Shown here in pieces: positions 25,085 to 35,460 of a DNA stretch of 64,000 nt. Position 1 is the first letter of the stretch. The number at the start of each line of letters is the position of its first letter. Made by a program: the position numbers and the translations under genes. The stretch comes from Jaltomata sinuosa (lineage: Eukaryota > Streptophyta > Magnoliopsida > Solanales > Solanaceae): contig QJPP01003099.1 in assembly GCA_003996215.1 (NCBI GenBank), positions 186,001 through 250,000 of the forward strand, given 5' to 3'. The notes below the pieces were generated by a model. It had not been told where the DNA came from. It saw nothing but the letters and a program-made list of their open reading frames with translations, and made no database searches.

Positions 25085-25120
25085 GACTCAAAAACCACTC
25101 CCCAGTAATGATGCCATTTT
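25085..25120 (-). other. Element D primer-site region, degraded
   Basis: On the minus strand it reads AATGGCATCATTACTGGGGA right after the LTR. Athila elements normally have TGGCGCCGTTGCCGGGGA here, complementary to tRNA-Asp. The spacing and the GGGGA end are kept, while the core differs by several C-to-T or G-to-A changes. Confidence 0.7.
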
Positions 25121-26528
25121 TGATGATGCGCAAAAGCAATCTCCCAAAGGAGGTGGTAGTGATTGTTAAGCAAAACAAAAGTAACACAACGGATAGTCAG
25201 GGTCAAACCACGGAGAGTAGAGTGATGATTTGCTAAGAGATCATTGAGAAATAATCACTAAGAGAGTAAATGCTCAGATAATTTAAAACTAAAGATTGGG
25301 GGAATTGGAAAGGGAAAATTCACGTATCAAGTTCGATTTTAGCACAAAAAAGTAATGTAACACAAGGTTTGTAATCAATTGAGAAGGAGACTAGGGGTAT
25401 GCTTCCGATGGGATTCCACAATAGGTTAGGGTACTTGATTAATTATGAAAATTCTCGATTAATGATACGGGTAGCATTTATTTTAGTTATATTTGGTAAT
25501 CTCTCAATCCTCTATATATATATATATCCTTTGGTCTTTGCTGAAACACCATAGTTTTGATATAAACCAACCAATTCAATTGCTTGGGGGAATCACACTA
25601 TTTCTAGCTTAGATTCTTAGATGAAAATTTCCGTCGATTAAGTATTTTTAGCCTCAATCTAAGGTGAAAATCCCAAATTTCCACTATTGAATTCCTATCC
25701 GAATTATGAAACCCTATTTCAAGCAAGAACACAATTAAGAAAACTCAATTAATGTTTGTAACCATCAATTTTATGATTAAACCTTGAGGAATTCAATAGA
25801 ATTATTCAATTCATCAATTATAAGTACAATTAAATAAGACCCATACCCAAATTCAAATACCCATTATGCACATACCCCTAGACAAGGAAATTAGCTACTC
25901 ATACTAAGGAAATAAGAAGATATACCAATTGGGTAACTCATAATTCCATTCATATTTATGCCAATATCCAAATCTAATCTCAATCAATACAAAAATGGTG
26001 AATTCTAAGTGTAGAAGATGAAGAAAGAAGTGTACACTCTCAATATCTCCTTGGGAAAACTCAAAATTAAAAAAAGTTCTATATATTGTACATACCCCAA
26101 AATGGGTTTTAGAAGCTTCCCAGTGCATCACTTGGAGTTGAACAAAAATGCCCTTCAGCAGTGGTGCGACACAATGTGCGACATGAAGTACAGTCGCACT
26201 ATATGTTTTGCACGTCGCATGTCCTCTTTCCTCAAACCAGTGATCTCAGTTTCTTTGGTGGTGAGGTGCAAAGGGAGGTGCAAACTGCATTCCACATTAT
26301 GTGGCTCGCATGTTGGTCACACCTTCAGTCAGATCTTTCTCATTTTTTATCACCTTCACACTTTAACTCTTTTTGGGCTCTTTGGATTCAATTCCTTTAT
26401 TTTCTACTTTTGACCAAGAGTACCTGCATTTTAATCAATAAAGGCAATAAGTACCACTAATTCTTATCAAAACATGGAAATAATTCATGAATCAAAGCTC
26501 AATAAGTTGGTAGATTGCCAACTTATCA
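25121..26528 (-). mobile_element. 5' LTR of element D
   Basis: It starts TGATAAGTTGG on the minus strand at 26528 and ends CATCATCA at 25121, giving 1408 bp. It is the fullest LTR copy of this family in the window. It carries the tip hairpin (TAAGTTGG/CCAACTTA, 26503-26525), a short (TA)n run near 25515, and a GTGCGAC-word cluster near 26160-26330. Confidence 0.87.
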
Positions 26529-28150
26529 CATGTCCAAAACTTTGTTGAAATATGTCAGCCATTCAATATCAACATGATACCACAAGAGTCAATTTGACTC
26601 CGTTTGTTCCTATTATCCCTTATGGGGGAAGCTATGGCTTGTTTTGAAGAGCTCCTAGAGGGATCTATTAAAACATGGAACATACTTATGGAAGCCTTCT
26701 TGGTGAGATTCTTCCACCTTCTCGGATGATGCAGTTAAGCGATGATATCACAAATTTTCAACAACTTTCGGATGAGCCATTACATGAAGTATGACTGAGA
26801 TTCAAGAAAAAGCTCTTGTTATGTCCAAATCATGGTTTGCAGGATAATGTTCTCCTTCAAAGCTTCTATAGAGAACTAGACTCTATGAACAAATTGGTCA
26901 CAAACATTATTGTGAGTGGCTCTATTATGGACATAGCTTATGGTCTCACAGATGTTCTCCTTGATCGAATGACAAAAACTAATGGCATGGCATACAAGAG
27001 ATGCGAAAGTTTCCTTTGGAACTAAATCCTCTATAATGACTAATGAGATGCAAAAAGGGAGGAGGAAAGAGATGAAACCATGGCTAAAATAATGACACAA
27101 ATCGATTTATTAGCTAAATCTTTGATGGGAGCTGGGACCAAAAGTATCAATGTTGTGGGTACTTATGGGTCAAAAGACTATGATGATATTGATATTCTTG
27201 CATCGAGAGATGAGGAGCTTTGCTATCTTCTGGTGGGTTCTTGCCCGGGCTATCAAGGTGCCAATCAAGGCAACTGGAGACCACGAGATGAGAATCAAGG
27301 TTGGAGAGACCGTGAGCGAGATCATGAAAGTGAAAATGATAATTATAACCACCAAATAAATAATCCCTATGCGCCTCCACAAAAAGTAAATGCTTCTCTT
27401 ATCCCAACGGTAAGTGATCCAACTAGCTCTAAATGTAGGATATGTTATCAAAAGTGCTACAAAGGGTGGAGTCTGCAGATAAAGGGGTAAAACATCTAAA
27501 GAGTGATGTATCTACTCTTTATCAAACTGTGAACTCCCATTTGGCATCAATTAAGCACTTGGAAGCTCAAATAAACCACCTCTCTTCTTAAATGAACCCT
27601 CGTCAAAAGGGTACTTTTCTTAGTGACACTCTTGCAAACCCGAAGAATGATAGCCATGTAATGGAAATTGTTACTAGAAGTAGAAGAAGGTTGGATGAAG
27701 TGAGAAAAATGATTAATGAAGACATGGTTGACTTGACTAATAAAGTTGAACAAGAAGTCATAATTAACAAGAGTGATGGTATGAGTCCAAATGTTGGGGT
27801 AAATCTTAGTGCACCCAATATGATTGTTGACGAAGATAGCCCACAAGAGGAAATGGATGAAAGTGAGTTACCTTCTTAAATTGCTATTGAGATCAAAGAG
27901 GAAGCTCCAAATGTGCCAAGGTCGTTGCCTAAAAATCCTCCTCCATATCCTCAGAGGTTGATTAAGAATAAGGAAGATAATCAATTCAAGAAGTTTATAG
28001 ACATGTTCAGCAAACTATCAATAAACATTTCCTTGGTTGACGCTCTGATGAAAATGTCAGGTTATGCAAAGCTTATGAAAGAATTGTTGAAAAAGAAGTA
28101 GGTAATTGATGTGGGGACAGTTTAAGTGTCCCATAGTTGAAGTGCGGTGA
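26529..28150 (+). pseudogene. Element B gag remnant (after element D)
   Basis: Element B's gag resumes directly after D: the translation from 26533 matches the EICQPFNINHISQES part of D's gag, and the GEAMACFEELLEGS block follows. Next come 26816-27025 (PNHGLQDNVLLQSFYRELDS), 27080-27490 (INVVGTYGSKDYDD, then an Arg/Asp/Asn-rich linker) and 27913-28101 (NPPPYPQRL, FIDMFSKLSINISLVDAL). All blocks are in the order seen in element D. Several stops and shifts are present. Confidence 0.8.
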
Positions 28151-28757
28151 TTACAAGTAACATCGCTCCCAAGTAGGATGATCAGGGAGCCTTCACTATC
28201 CCATGTACCATCAGCGTATTCCTATTCAAGAAAGTCTTATGTGACCTCGGGGCAAGTATCAAATTGATTACCCTCGTGATTTTTAAAAAATTGGGTCTAG
28301 TCCCTCCTAAACCCACACCTATGAGGCTATTAATGGCTTACCATATAATAATGCGTCTGGTGGGAATACTATTTGATGTGTTGGTAAAGGTAGACAAGTT
28401 CATCCTACTGGCTGATTTTGTAGTTTTGGATTGCAATGTTGATCTTGAGATGCCATCATCTTGGGAAGTCCCCTATTGGACATAGGAAGGGATCTTGTTG
28501 ATGTTAAACTAGGGGAGCTTAGTTTCCAAGTAGGGAGCGAAGAAGTCACATTCATTGTGTGTCAACCCACCAAACCACCAGATGGGTATAGAGTTGTTTT
28601 CATGATTTCTACTGAGGGTGATATGATTGATTCCCTTGGAGAGGTTGAGATTAAGTATGCACCACCCAATGATGACATCCTCCAAATGCCCATATCTATG
28701 CAGTTGTCAACTTGGCAACAAGAGGAAGTAATAAGGATTGTGAATAAGTACTCCTGA
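28151..28757 (+). pseudogene. Element B aspartic protease remnant
   Basis: The translation holds the TIPCTISVFLFKKVLCDLGASIKLI block across a shift, with the active-site Asp-Leu-Gly kept. Next are VIFKKLGLVPPKPTPMRLLMA and VDKFILLADFVVLD in 28264-28485, then VDVKLGELSFQVGSEEVTF in 28461-28757. The last two overlap in different frames, so a one- or two-base shift separates them. The coding signal stops at NKYS near 28757, the same region in which the protease frame of element D ends. Confidence 0.8.
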
Positions 28758-29832
28758 TGCTTTGATTGGGATTATGTCCATCGTCTTGGCATGACCTCGG
28801 GTTATGATTGATTAATGAGGTACTATTGTCTAGCCGCGACATAAAATCAAGTGCTTCTTGGGAGAAAACCCAAGTGTTTTTATTTTATTTCTTTTACCTT
28901 TTGTTGTTTTTGGTATGTTTTAGGAATGTATGGAGATAAAAAAAATGACTAAGTGGAAGAACAATACCAAAATGCATGTGCGATGGGCCATGCGGTTCGC
29001 ACACCCCATTGTGCGGCCGCATGTGGAATCTCACATACTACCAGAAAGCTAGGTAGAAAAAGAAGTGGCAGAGGTGATGTATGATCGGAGATGCATATCG
29101 CACCACCTATTTGGCACGTCGCACCTCTGTCGCATGTCAAACGAGAAGCCTTGCAAAATATTTAGCTCAGAATCATCACGTGTGAAGTGACGTGCAATAC
29201 ACACAGTGTCATGTGCGAATTGCATGCTGCGACGCACTCAGATAAGTTTTTAAAATTTTTTGTTGACCTACCCATTGACTGACCCGACATAAATTTTGAC
29301 CCGCGACCTTTCTTCTTCTTTTTCTCCTATAAACTATCACCCCAACCTTTCTTCTCCATTATACTCTCTAAAACCTCCATTACCCACCATAAAAACTCTG
29401 ACAATCCTTCAAACTTTCCCACAAATCTTCTTCTCTCTCACCACTACTCCTTCACCGCCACTACACCACCATTCGCTGCCCCTTTTTTTGGTCAAAAGTT
29501 TGGGTCACCATTGTTAGGCACTAAAAGCTTGAAGTTTTTCTTTTTACTCCCTCATCTTTACTTGTGGTAAGTTTCCCAATGTCAAATCCATGATTTTAAG
29601 AAGATTGAGAACACTTATTGTGAAGCATGCTAGTTAATTCCTCCATGTTGATTTTGGGTGAGATCTGATTTTTGGGACCCCAATTTTGGAGCTTATTTTC
29701 GATTATGCTTGAGAAAAACTTGGTAGATCTTGTTTTTAGATTGATGAATGCAACTTGTGTTAATTTTTAGCCCTAGATTTTGTATTTTTGGGTGATGTTT
29801 GAGTAACCCACTTGAGTTAATGCATGGTTTGG

Positions 29833-29871
29833 CCCTATGATAGATTGGGTGACATCATTCTTAAGGGAAAA
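29833..29871 (+). repeat. TTCCC...GGGAA module, B copy 1
   Basis: It reads CCCTATGATAGATTGGGTG, then ACATCATTCTTAAGGGAAA. Same position in the element as 21473-21510 of element D. Confidence 0.8.
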
Positions 29872-30046
29872 TCATCACCTTTGCAAGGTTTTGGTTGAAT
29901 AATGTTGTGTTGCTAAAATTGCATATGTACCACTGTGCCCTTGTGTTGTTTCAATTGCATATAATTGTTTAGTGAGCGCTTTGGTTGAGGGGAGTGAATT
30001 CTTGAATGATTGCATGTGCCTAATTGCTTTTATTGAAGGATTGTTG

Positions 30047-30087
30047 TTCCCGATGATATATGGGGTGATGTCCTTCTTAAGGGAAAC
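30047..30087 (+). repeat. TTCCC...GGGAA module, B copy 2
   Basis: It reads TTCCCGATGATATATGGGG through to CTTCTTAAGGGAAACC. Same position as 21261-21300 of element D. Confidence 0.8.
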
Positions 30088-30709
30088 CGTTAAGCTAAAC
30101 TTTGGGTATTGAATATGTTGGATGTTTTCCATAGAAGTCTGAGTACCTGGATAACTTGGTTTTGGTCAATTCATGCTTAAACTCCATTAAAATTGGTGTT
30201 TTAGCCTTATTGCCCATGCATTCCGTAGGTATTGCTCTGTGAGTCACATATGTAACACACATGAAAATGAGGAATTGAAAAATTCCCACTGTTTCCTTAT
30301 GCGTTTTGCATGCGACGCACATATCTCTACCTGCAAAAGGCACAAGGCATCTGCTTGTACAATGAGTGTCAGTTCTCTATTTTGAAGGGAGAAGGCCTGA
30401 GCGACGCGCACAATGGATGAGGCAAAATGCACAAGCCTTCACACCTTGATGCAGATTTTACTCAGGATTCTGTCGGTATGTACAAAGCCACATGCAACGC
30501 ATACAATCTGATGTGCAGTCCGCATATGAGTCGCACATGCCAGCAATCACCTGATGTGTTTTTCTTCTCCTTTGCATTCCAATTCTTTTTAGTTCATTAA
30601 CTTCTTATGGCATTTTCTTTTTTTTATTATTTCAAAAATACAAAAAAAAAATTGCTATTACAATTGAGTACTCACAATCTCCTTATGTAGACAATGTATT
30701 TTGGCAGGG

Positions 30710-32150
30710 AAAATTCAGGGTGCGGTACAAAAAGGCCCCCAGCTCCTCATACATCCACTTCCATATCCAAGGTAACGAAGAAAGCCCCTGTTGCTACCCC
30801 AGCACTGCCTCCTGTGTAAGTTTTGAAGGAGGACAGGATTCATTTCGGGGTAGATGGCATAAAAGCCATCTGCGATAGAGATAAGAAAAGGACCTTCACC
30901 CCAGAATGCAGTTTCAACTTGGCAATAGTTGGGGCAGATCTACCTAACATCCACCAATAATTCACTACCAGCCAATAGTTCCCATTCTAAGAGGTGTCTG
31001 GAGGTTATCACGCTGAGATGGTTCATAAATTTTTTATCGTTTACCAAGCCAAGCATGACTCGATGGGGTACATAGCCAATGTGGATTACTACCCTTGCTT
31101 GGACTCAGTAATGGTATGGGGTAAGGAAATTTGTATCACACTAACTGTTATCAACGCCATCTACTGGGGTAGCCAAATTGAGCCTGCCCCTGAATATTGG
31201 GCTAAGGTACTCCTGGAGGACAAACCACTTGGTTGGTATGCTACTATCATTGCTCTTGGAACTCCCATCTGAGTGACTATGGGGGGTACTATTCCACACC
31301 ATAGTCTGTATTTTCAAGTCACGCCTATGGTATGACTTTGTCCGCTCCCAATTCTTGCCTTCTAAGAATGATCAAAAGGTTACCCATGAGAGTTAAATTA
31401 TTATAGCCTCCATCATATTGGGGGAGCATGTTAAATTTAGGTAGATCACATTGGCTGTGATCAAAAGAAAAGCACATCAGGGTGCTGATTCATTCCCCTT
31501 TCCTATGCTCATTAGTAATATTTGTGCTAAGGATGGAATCACATACTTTCCCTTTGATGCCTCTACTCTTGCCATTGGTGTGATTGACCTTGGTAAGAAG
31601 ATTGATATGGATTCCCCTAGAATGAAGAGGCGAAAAATGCAGCCCTTTGCTGATGTACAGATCGAGGACACCACTGTTGAGCCCACCTTCTCCTTCTAGG
31701 TCTGCTTCAGGTGCACCCACTCCTGCATAGTCGGGAAATCCTATAGCTGTTGCTCTTCCTGTACCTTCCCCATTATCATCCATCTCGGCCCCAATGGGTT
31801 TCAGAAGATAGTTGACATATCCTATTCCCATAATAATCAGTTGGCCACCTTAGCTGAGAAACTGCCCGGCATGATTCAGAGGGCCATTAAGAATGCTATG
31901 AAGGAAGTGGTGGATAATGTGACCAACTTGTGCAAGAGTGTGGACGTGGTAGAAGATGTTGTGACTTCCCTCACGTAGAACTTAGACAAGGCTAAAGGGA
32001 AGGCACCGATGGTTGATGCTAATTTGAGTTCTTTCGAGGCTGCCTTGGCTGCACCCCATCCCACGTTTGGCCCCATAGATGATTTGTTCACTGCCTTAGG
32101 TGGCAATGATAAGGATCTTGATGATGCTCGAGACTCAGGACTCTAATAGG
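30710..32150 (+). pseudogene. Element B second coding region (plant transposon protein-like)
   Basis: The frame holds KVTKKAPVATPALPPV, FGVDGIKAICDRDKKRTFTP, then 30994-31272 with EMVHKFFIVYQAK and YWAKVLLEDKPLGWYATIIA. After stops, 31451-31699 has FPFPMLISNICAKDGI. The spacing and the FP(M/V)LI..(I/L)C block match the second coding region of element D and the Transposase_32-type domain. An acidic, Pro/Ala-rich tail ends near 32150. Function is unknown, and this copy has many stops. Confidence 0.62.
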
Positions 32151-32884
32151 TGCTCTATGATTCACAGCACACCGCACACTCTCATCGAGGAGGAGCAGGT
32201 TCTAGCTCAGAGCCAGGGAGTTGGTGCACCTTTACCTTTCTTATTTTTATTTTTAAGCATTGAGGGCAATGCTTTATTCTAGTGGGGGAGGTGGTGCATT
32301 TTATTGTTGATTGGTTGCCCATGTTGGGCTTTGAGATATTGATTTCCATTGCCCTTGTCGGGACTTTTTATTTTCCTGTTAGACAATTTATTTGACCCTT
32401 GTCAGTCATGATTTGGATGATTGTGATATTTCCCTTGCCGGGCCTTTTTATTGTTTTTATGCTTAAACTGTGCCCTTGCCAAGCTTAATTTTTAATGATG
32501 TTTTGAATGTGAATGCCGAGTTGGTCCTACACAATATATTATTTCACTACTCGTTCTTTGTAAACGCGCTTACTGCCTACGCCAGGCCTTGTTCTAATTG
32601 ATCCATGAGTGCTTTTATCTTGATTTCCTTCTTAATAATAGATTAGCTTAATAAACTCTAAGGGTTTTCTTCATACCACAGTTCTTTTCCAAGGAGCAAT
32701 TGTTTTCTTTTATTTATTTTTATGTCAAATTGGGTTGGTGTTTCCCTATGATAGATTGAGAGATGACTTTTAGAAGGAAAAAAACCAAGTTTTTAGTTTA
32801 AATTGAGTCTGTGTGTTCCTTGTCTCGAAATGGGCCCACCAAAAATTTTCTTGGCAAGAAGTTTTGGAAATTAAAGGAAATAGG
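32151..32884 (+). other. Element B 3' noncoding region, truncated
   Basis: It matches element D at about 18400-18940 in reverse complement, beginning at the GCATTGAGGGCAATGCTTTATTC block. The match ends near GGAAATTAAAGGAAATAGG (about 32866-32884). The remainder of the tail and the 3' LTR are absent, and element A's integrase follows at once. Confidence 0.7.
32742..32782 (+). repeat. TTCCC...GGGAA module, B copy 3
   Basis: It reads TTCCCTATGATAGATTGAGA, then TGACTTTTAGAAGGAAA. It is the most diverged copy and the counterpart of 18511-18550 in element D. Confidence 0.72.
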
Positions 32885-33335
32885 ATTAGAGCCTGGCATA
32901 ATCCTCTGTTGAGTCGGTAGTCTTGACAGTCAAGAAGGGGGCTGACTTAGTCATCCTGTCTACTATCACCCAAATAGAATTATGATGCATGCGGGTGCAC
33001 GGTAAACCTGTATTGAAGTCCATATTGATCACTTCCCACTTCTAAGTATGAATGTTAATATCTTAAGTAATACCTCCCGATCTCTGATGTTCTACCTTTA
33101 CCTGTAGGCAATTTGGACACTTAGTCACAAAATTTGCAATGTCCCTCTTCATTCCATTCCACCAATAGAATTTTTATAGGTCACGGTACATCCTGGTGGC
33201 ACCGGGATGGATAGAGTATCTGGAGCTGTGAGACTCTATCAAAATCCATTATCACAACTCATCCACATTAAGAACACATAACTAACACTGGTAGCGAAGA
33301 ACACCATCTCCCTCTTGGGAGAAAACCTCTACTCT
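32885..33335 (-). pseudogene. Element A integrase, N-terminal half
   Basis: On the minus strand the His/Cys zinc-binding region is complete: SRYSIHPGATRMYRDL with its histidines, then KCPNCLQVK with both cysteines (about 33115-33235). The core begins with INMDFNTGLPCTR, which holds the first catalytic Asp near 33019, then SIWVIVDRMTKSAPF. Coding ends at TEDYARL at about 32885. The second catalytic Asp block (SDRG) would fall in the missing 75 or so bases, and the protein resumes at 4022 with SQFWKSFQ. Confidence 0.86.
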
Positions 33336-33990
33336 CTACTGATGGAATGCACCCTTCAACTGATGTAAGATGGGATCACTGTCTTGTTTCTCCTTCACCT
33401 CAACTACCAAAGAAGATTCTGACCCATTCTGAACTATAACACCACCATCTGCTGAATCTATAAGGCAAACCCCTAAACGAGCAAGAGTATGAACATCCTT
33501 AGCCAATTCCTTCTTTTCTTCTTTTACCTGTGACACACTCCCTATAGATAATCTAATAAGTGCGTCAGCCACTATATTGGCCTTACCCAAATTGTAAAGC
33601 ACACTCATGTCGTAGTCCTTAAGAAGCTCAAGCCACCTTCTCTGATGAAGATTTAACTCCTTCTGAGTAAACATATATATTAGAGGCTTATGATCGGTAA
33701 ACACATCCACATGGACACTATACAAGCAGTGTCTCCAAATATTAAAGGCAAAAACTACTGCTTCTAACTCAAGATCATGAGTGGGGTAGTTCTTATCATA
33801 ACCTTAAGCTATCTGGAGGCATAAGCAATGACTTTACCTGCTGCATCAAAACATAACTCAGGCCTACTCTAGATGCATCACAATAAGCAACAAAACCATA
33901 TGAACCCTCTGGGAGAGTCAAAACTGGGTTTGTGGTCAACCTGGTTTTCAATTCCTGAAAGTTCTTTTTACACTCATCTGATCACTGGAA
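33336..33990 (-). pseudogene. Element A RNase H remnant
   Basis: The 129-codon open stretch 33336-33725 contains VDVFTDHKPLIYMFTQKELNL (with the TDH catalytic block), RRWLELLKDYDMSVLYNLGKA and NIVADAL. Upstream on the minus strand, blocks FVAYCDASRVGLSYVLMQ and DLELEAVVFAFNIWRH are present but broken by stops. This is the usual RNase H fused to reverse transcriptase. Confidence 0.85.
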
Positions 33991-34970
33991 CTTAACCTTT
34001 TTTTGAGTCAACTTGGTCAACGGGGAAGCTATGGCTGAGAACTCCTCAACAAATCTCCTATAGTAACCAGCCAAACCCAAAGAGTTTCTAATGTCTATCG
34101 GAGAAGTCGGTCTGGACCAGTTCTTTACTGCTTCTATTTTCAGCGAATTTGCTCGAATGCCCTCCTTAGACATCACATGACCAAGAAAAGTGATTAGCTG
34201 TAACCACAACTCTCACTTACTGAACTTAGCAAATAACTAGCGATCCTTGAGAGTTTTCAGCACAACCCTCAGATGGTTTACATGCTCCTTCTCACTCTAA
34301 TAATAAACAAGGATGTCATCTATAAAGACAATGATGAACATATCCAAATACTGCTTGAACACCCTGTTCATAAAGTCCATAAAAGCTACAGAAGCATTCA
34401 TTAGTCCAAAATACATTACCACAAATTCATAGTGACTATACCGAGTTCTGAAGGTTGTCTTCAGAATATCATATTCTCTAACTCTGAGCTAATGATAACC
34501 GGATCTGAGGTCAATCTTGGAGAAATAACTGGCACCCTGAAGCTAGTAGAACAAGTTATCAGTACTAGGGATGGATACTTATTCTTGATTGTGACCTTGT
34601 TCAACTGACGGTAGTCGATGCACATTTTGAAAGAACCATCTTTCTTATGCACGAAGAGGACTGGAGCACCCCATGGAGAGATGTTAGGTCTGATGAAGAC
34701 TTTATCTAGGAGGTATTTTAGTTGGTCTTTCAACTCCTTAAGCTCAGCTGGAGCCATTTTGCAAGAAGGAACAGAAATAGGTTGCATATTTAGGAGAAGG
34801 TCTATCCTAAATTCAATCTCCTTCTTAAGAGGGACTCCGAGAAGATCCTCAGGAAACACTTTTGGGAATTCTCTAACTATTGGAATTGACTGGAGAGATG
34901 GGGTCTCGGACTCAGAAACCTTAACCGAAATTATATGATAGATGTGCCTTTTTGATATCATCTTTCTAAC
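33991..34970 (-). pseudogene. Element A reverse transcriptase remnant
   Basis: The 34461-34961 stretch is open for 166 codons and holds IVREFPKVFPEDL, KKEIEFRIDLL, SPWGAPVLFVHKKDGSFKMC and DYRQLNKVTIKNKYP. It then shifts frame near 34550. The catalytic FIDD box lies at about 34315-34326. The 33982-34209 stretch gives FLGHVMSKEGI and SLGLAGYYRRFVEEFS. The upstream linker joins protease across more stops. Confidence 0.87.
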
Positions 34971-34999
34971 TTTTAGGTAAGAGATGAAATGACCTATTA

Positions 35000-35460
35000 A
35001 CGTTGGAGGACTACTCCACTATTCTGTGACAGGCTCATCTAGAAATTGAAATTTTACGACTGGTTCTGTAGTCAATTGAGGCATAATAGGCATGTAGCCA
35101 ATCCATGCCAAGAATGATGTCAAAATCGGTCATGTTTGATTCCACTAAGTCTGCTGAGGTGATTCTATGGAGGACTAAGACTGGTCAATTTTTGTATACC
35201 CTCTTAGCTAAGACTGACTCACCGACTAGGGTGAAGACTGAGAAGGGTTCTAAAAGTTTTTCAGGACTAACTTTGAATTTACATGCAATATTAGGGGTCA
35301 CAAAAGATAATAAAGCCCTATTGTCTAGTAAAGCATAAACATCAAGAGAGAAAACTTGCAACATAACAGTAACTACATCTGGGAACTCTTCTGGTCTTGA
35401 CGAGATAACATGGTGTAGAGACAATTTTGACGCTAACCATCGCCTGCACCAGAAGTAGTA
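35000..35460 (-). pseudogene. Element A aspartic protease remnant
   Basis: The stretch 35185-35424 gives LDVYALLDNRALLSFVTPNIA. The active-site triplet is Asp-Asn-Arg where relatives have Asp-Pro-Gly or Asp-Ser-Gly, so the conserved Gly is lost and the enzyme would be inactive. Further blocks (ESVLAKRVYKN; and near 35090 DFDIILGMDWLATC) follow in family order. Confidence 0.83.

Larger units (their letters stand above)
16106..26528 (-). mobile_element. Element D: complete but pol-less Athila-like retrotransposon
   Basis: This minus-strand element has a 5' LTR at 25121-26528 and a 3' LTR at 16106-17003. A primer-site remnant adjoins the 5' LTR, and a purine tract (GTGTGGGGGTT) adjoins the 3' LTR. 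The internal order on its coding strand is gag, protease, the ACTTCTTGGGAGG untranslated block, a motif-rich noncoding part, a second coding region and a 3' noncoding tail. No reverse transcriptase, RNase H or integrase block can be found. Element B has the same layout, so the absence is a family feature and not damage to one copy. Confidence 0.85.
28758..30709 (+). other. Element B noncoding spacer
   Basis: It begins with the AAGTGCTTCTTGGGAGA block at 28848, as in element D. Two TTCCC...GGGAA modules and two GTGCGAC-word clusters follow (about 28970-29240 and 30290-30540). No reverse transcriptase or integrase signal is present in any frame, and no gene is supported. Confidence 0.68.
4023..32884 (+). 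mobile_element. Element B: Athila-like, pol-less, 3'-truncated, doubly interrupted
   Basis: This plus-strand element begins with an LTR at 4023 that matches the two LTRs of element D in reverse orientation. Its internal part is seen in three blocks: 5419-5697, about 16087-16105, and 26529-32884. Together they match element D's internal sequence colinearly, from the primer-site region through gag, protease, the GCTTCTTGGGAG untranslated block and the second coding region. The match stops at about 32884, where element A's integrase resumes, so roughly the last 1.4 kb of internal sequence and the whole 3' LTR are missing. Element C sits at 5698-16086 and element D at 16106-26528. The protease and gag motifs (PPPYPQRL, FKKLGL, VDKFIL) point to the Athila group. 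Confidence 0.82.
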
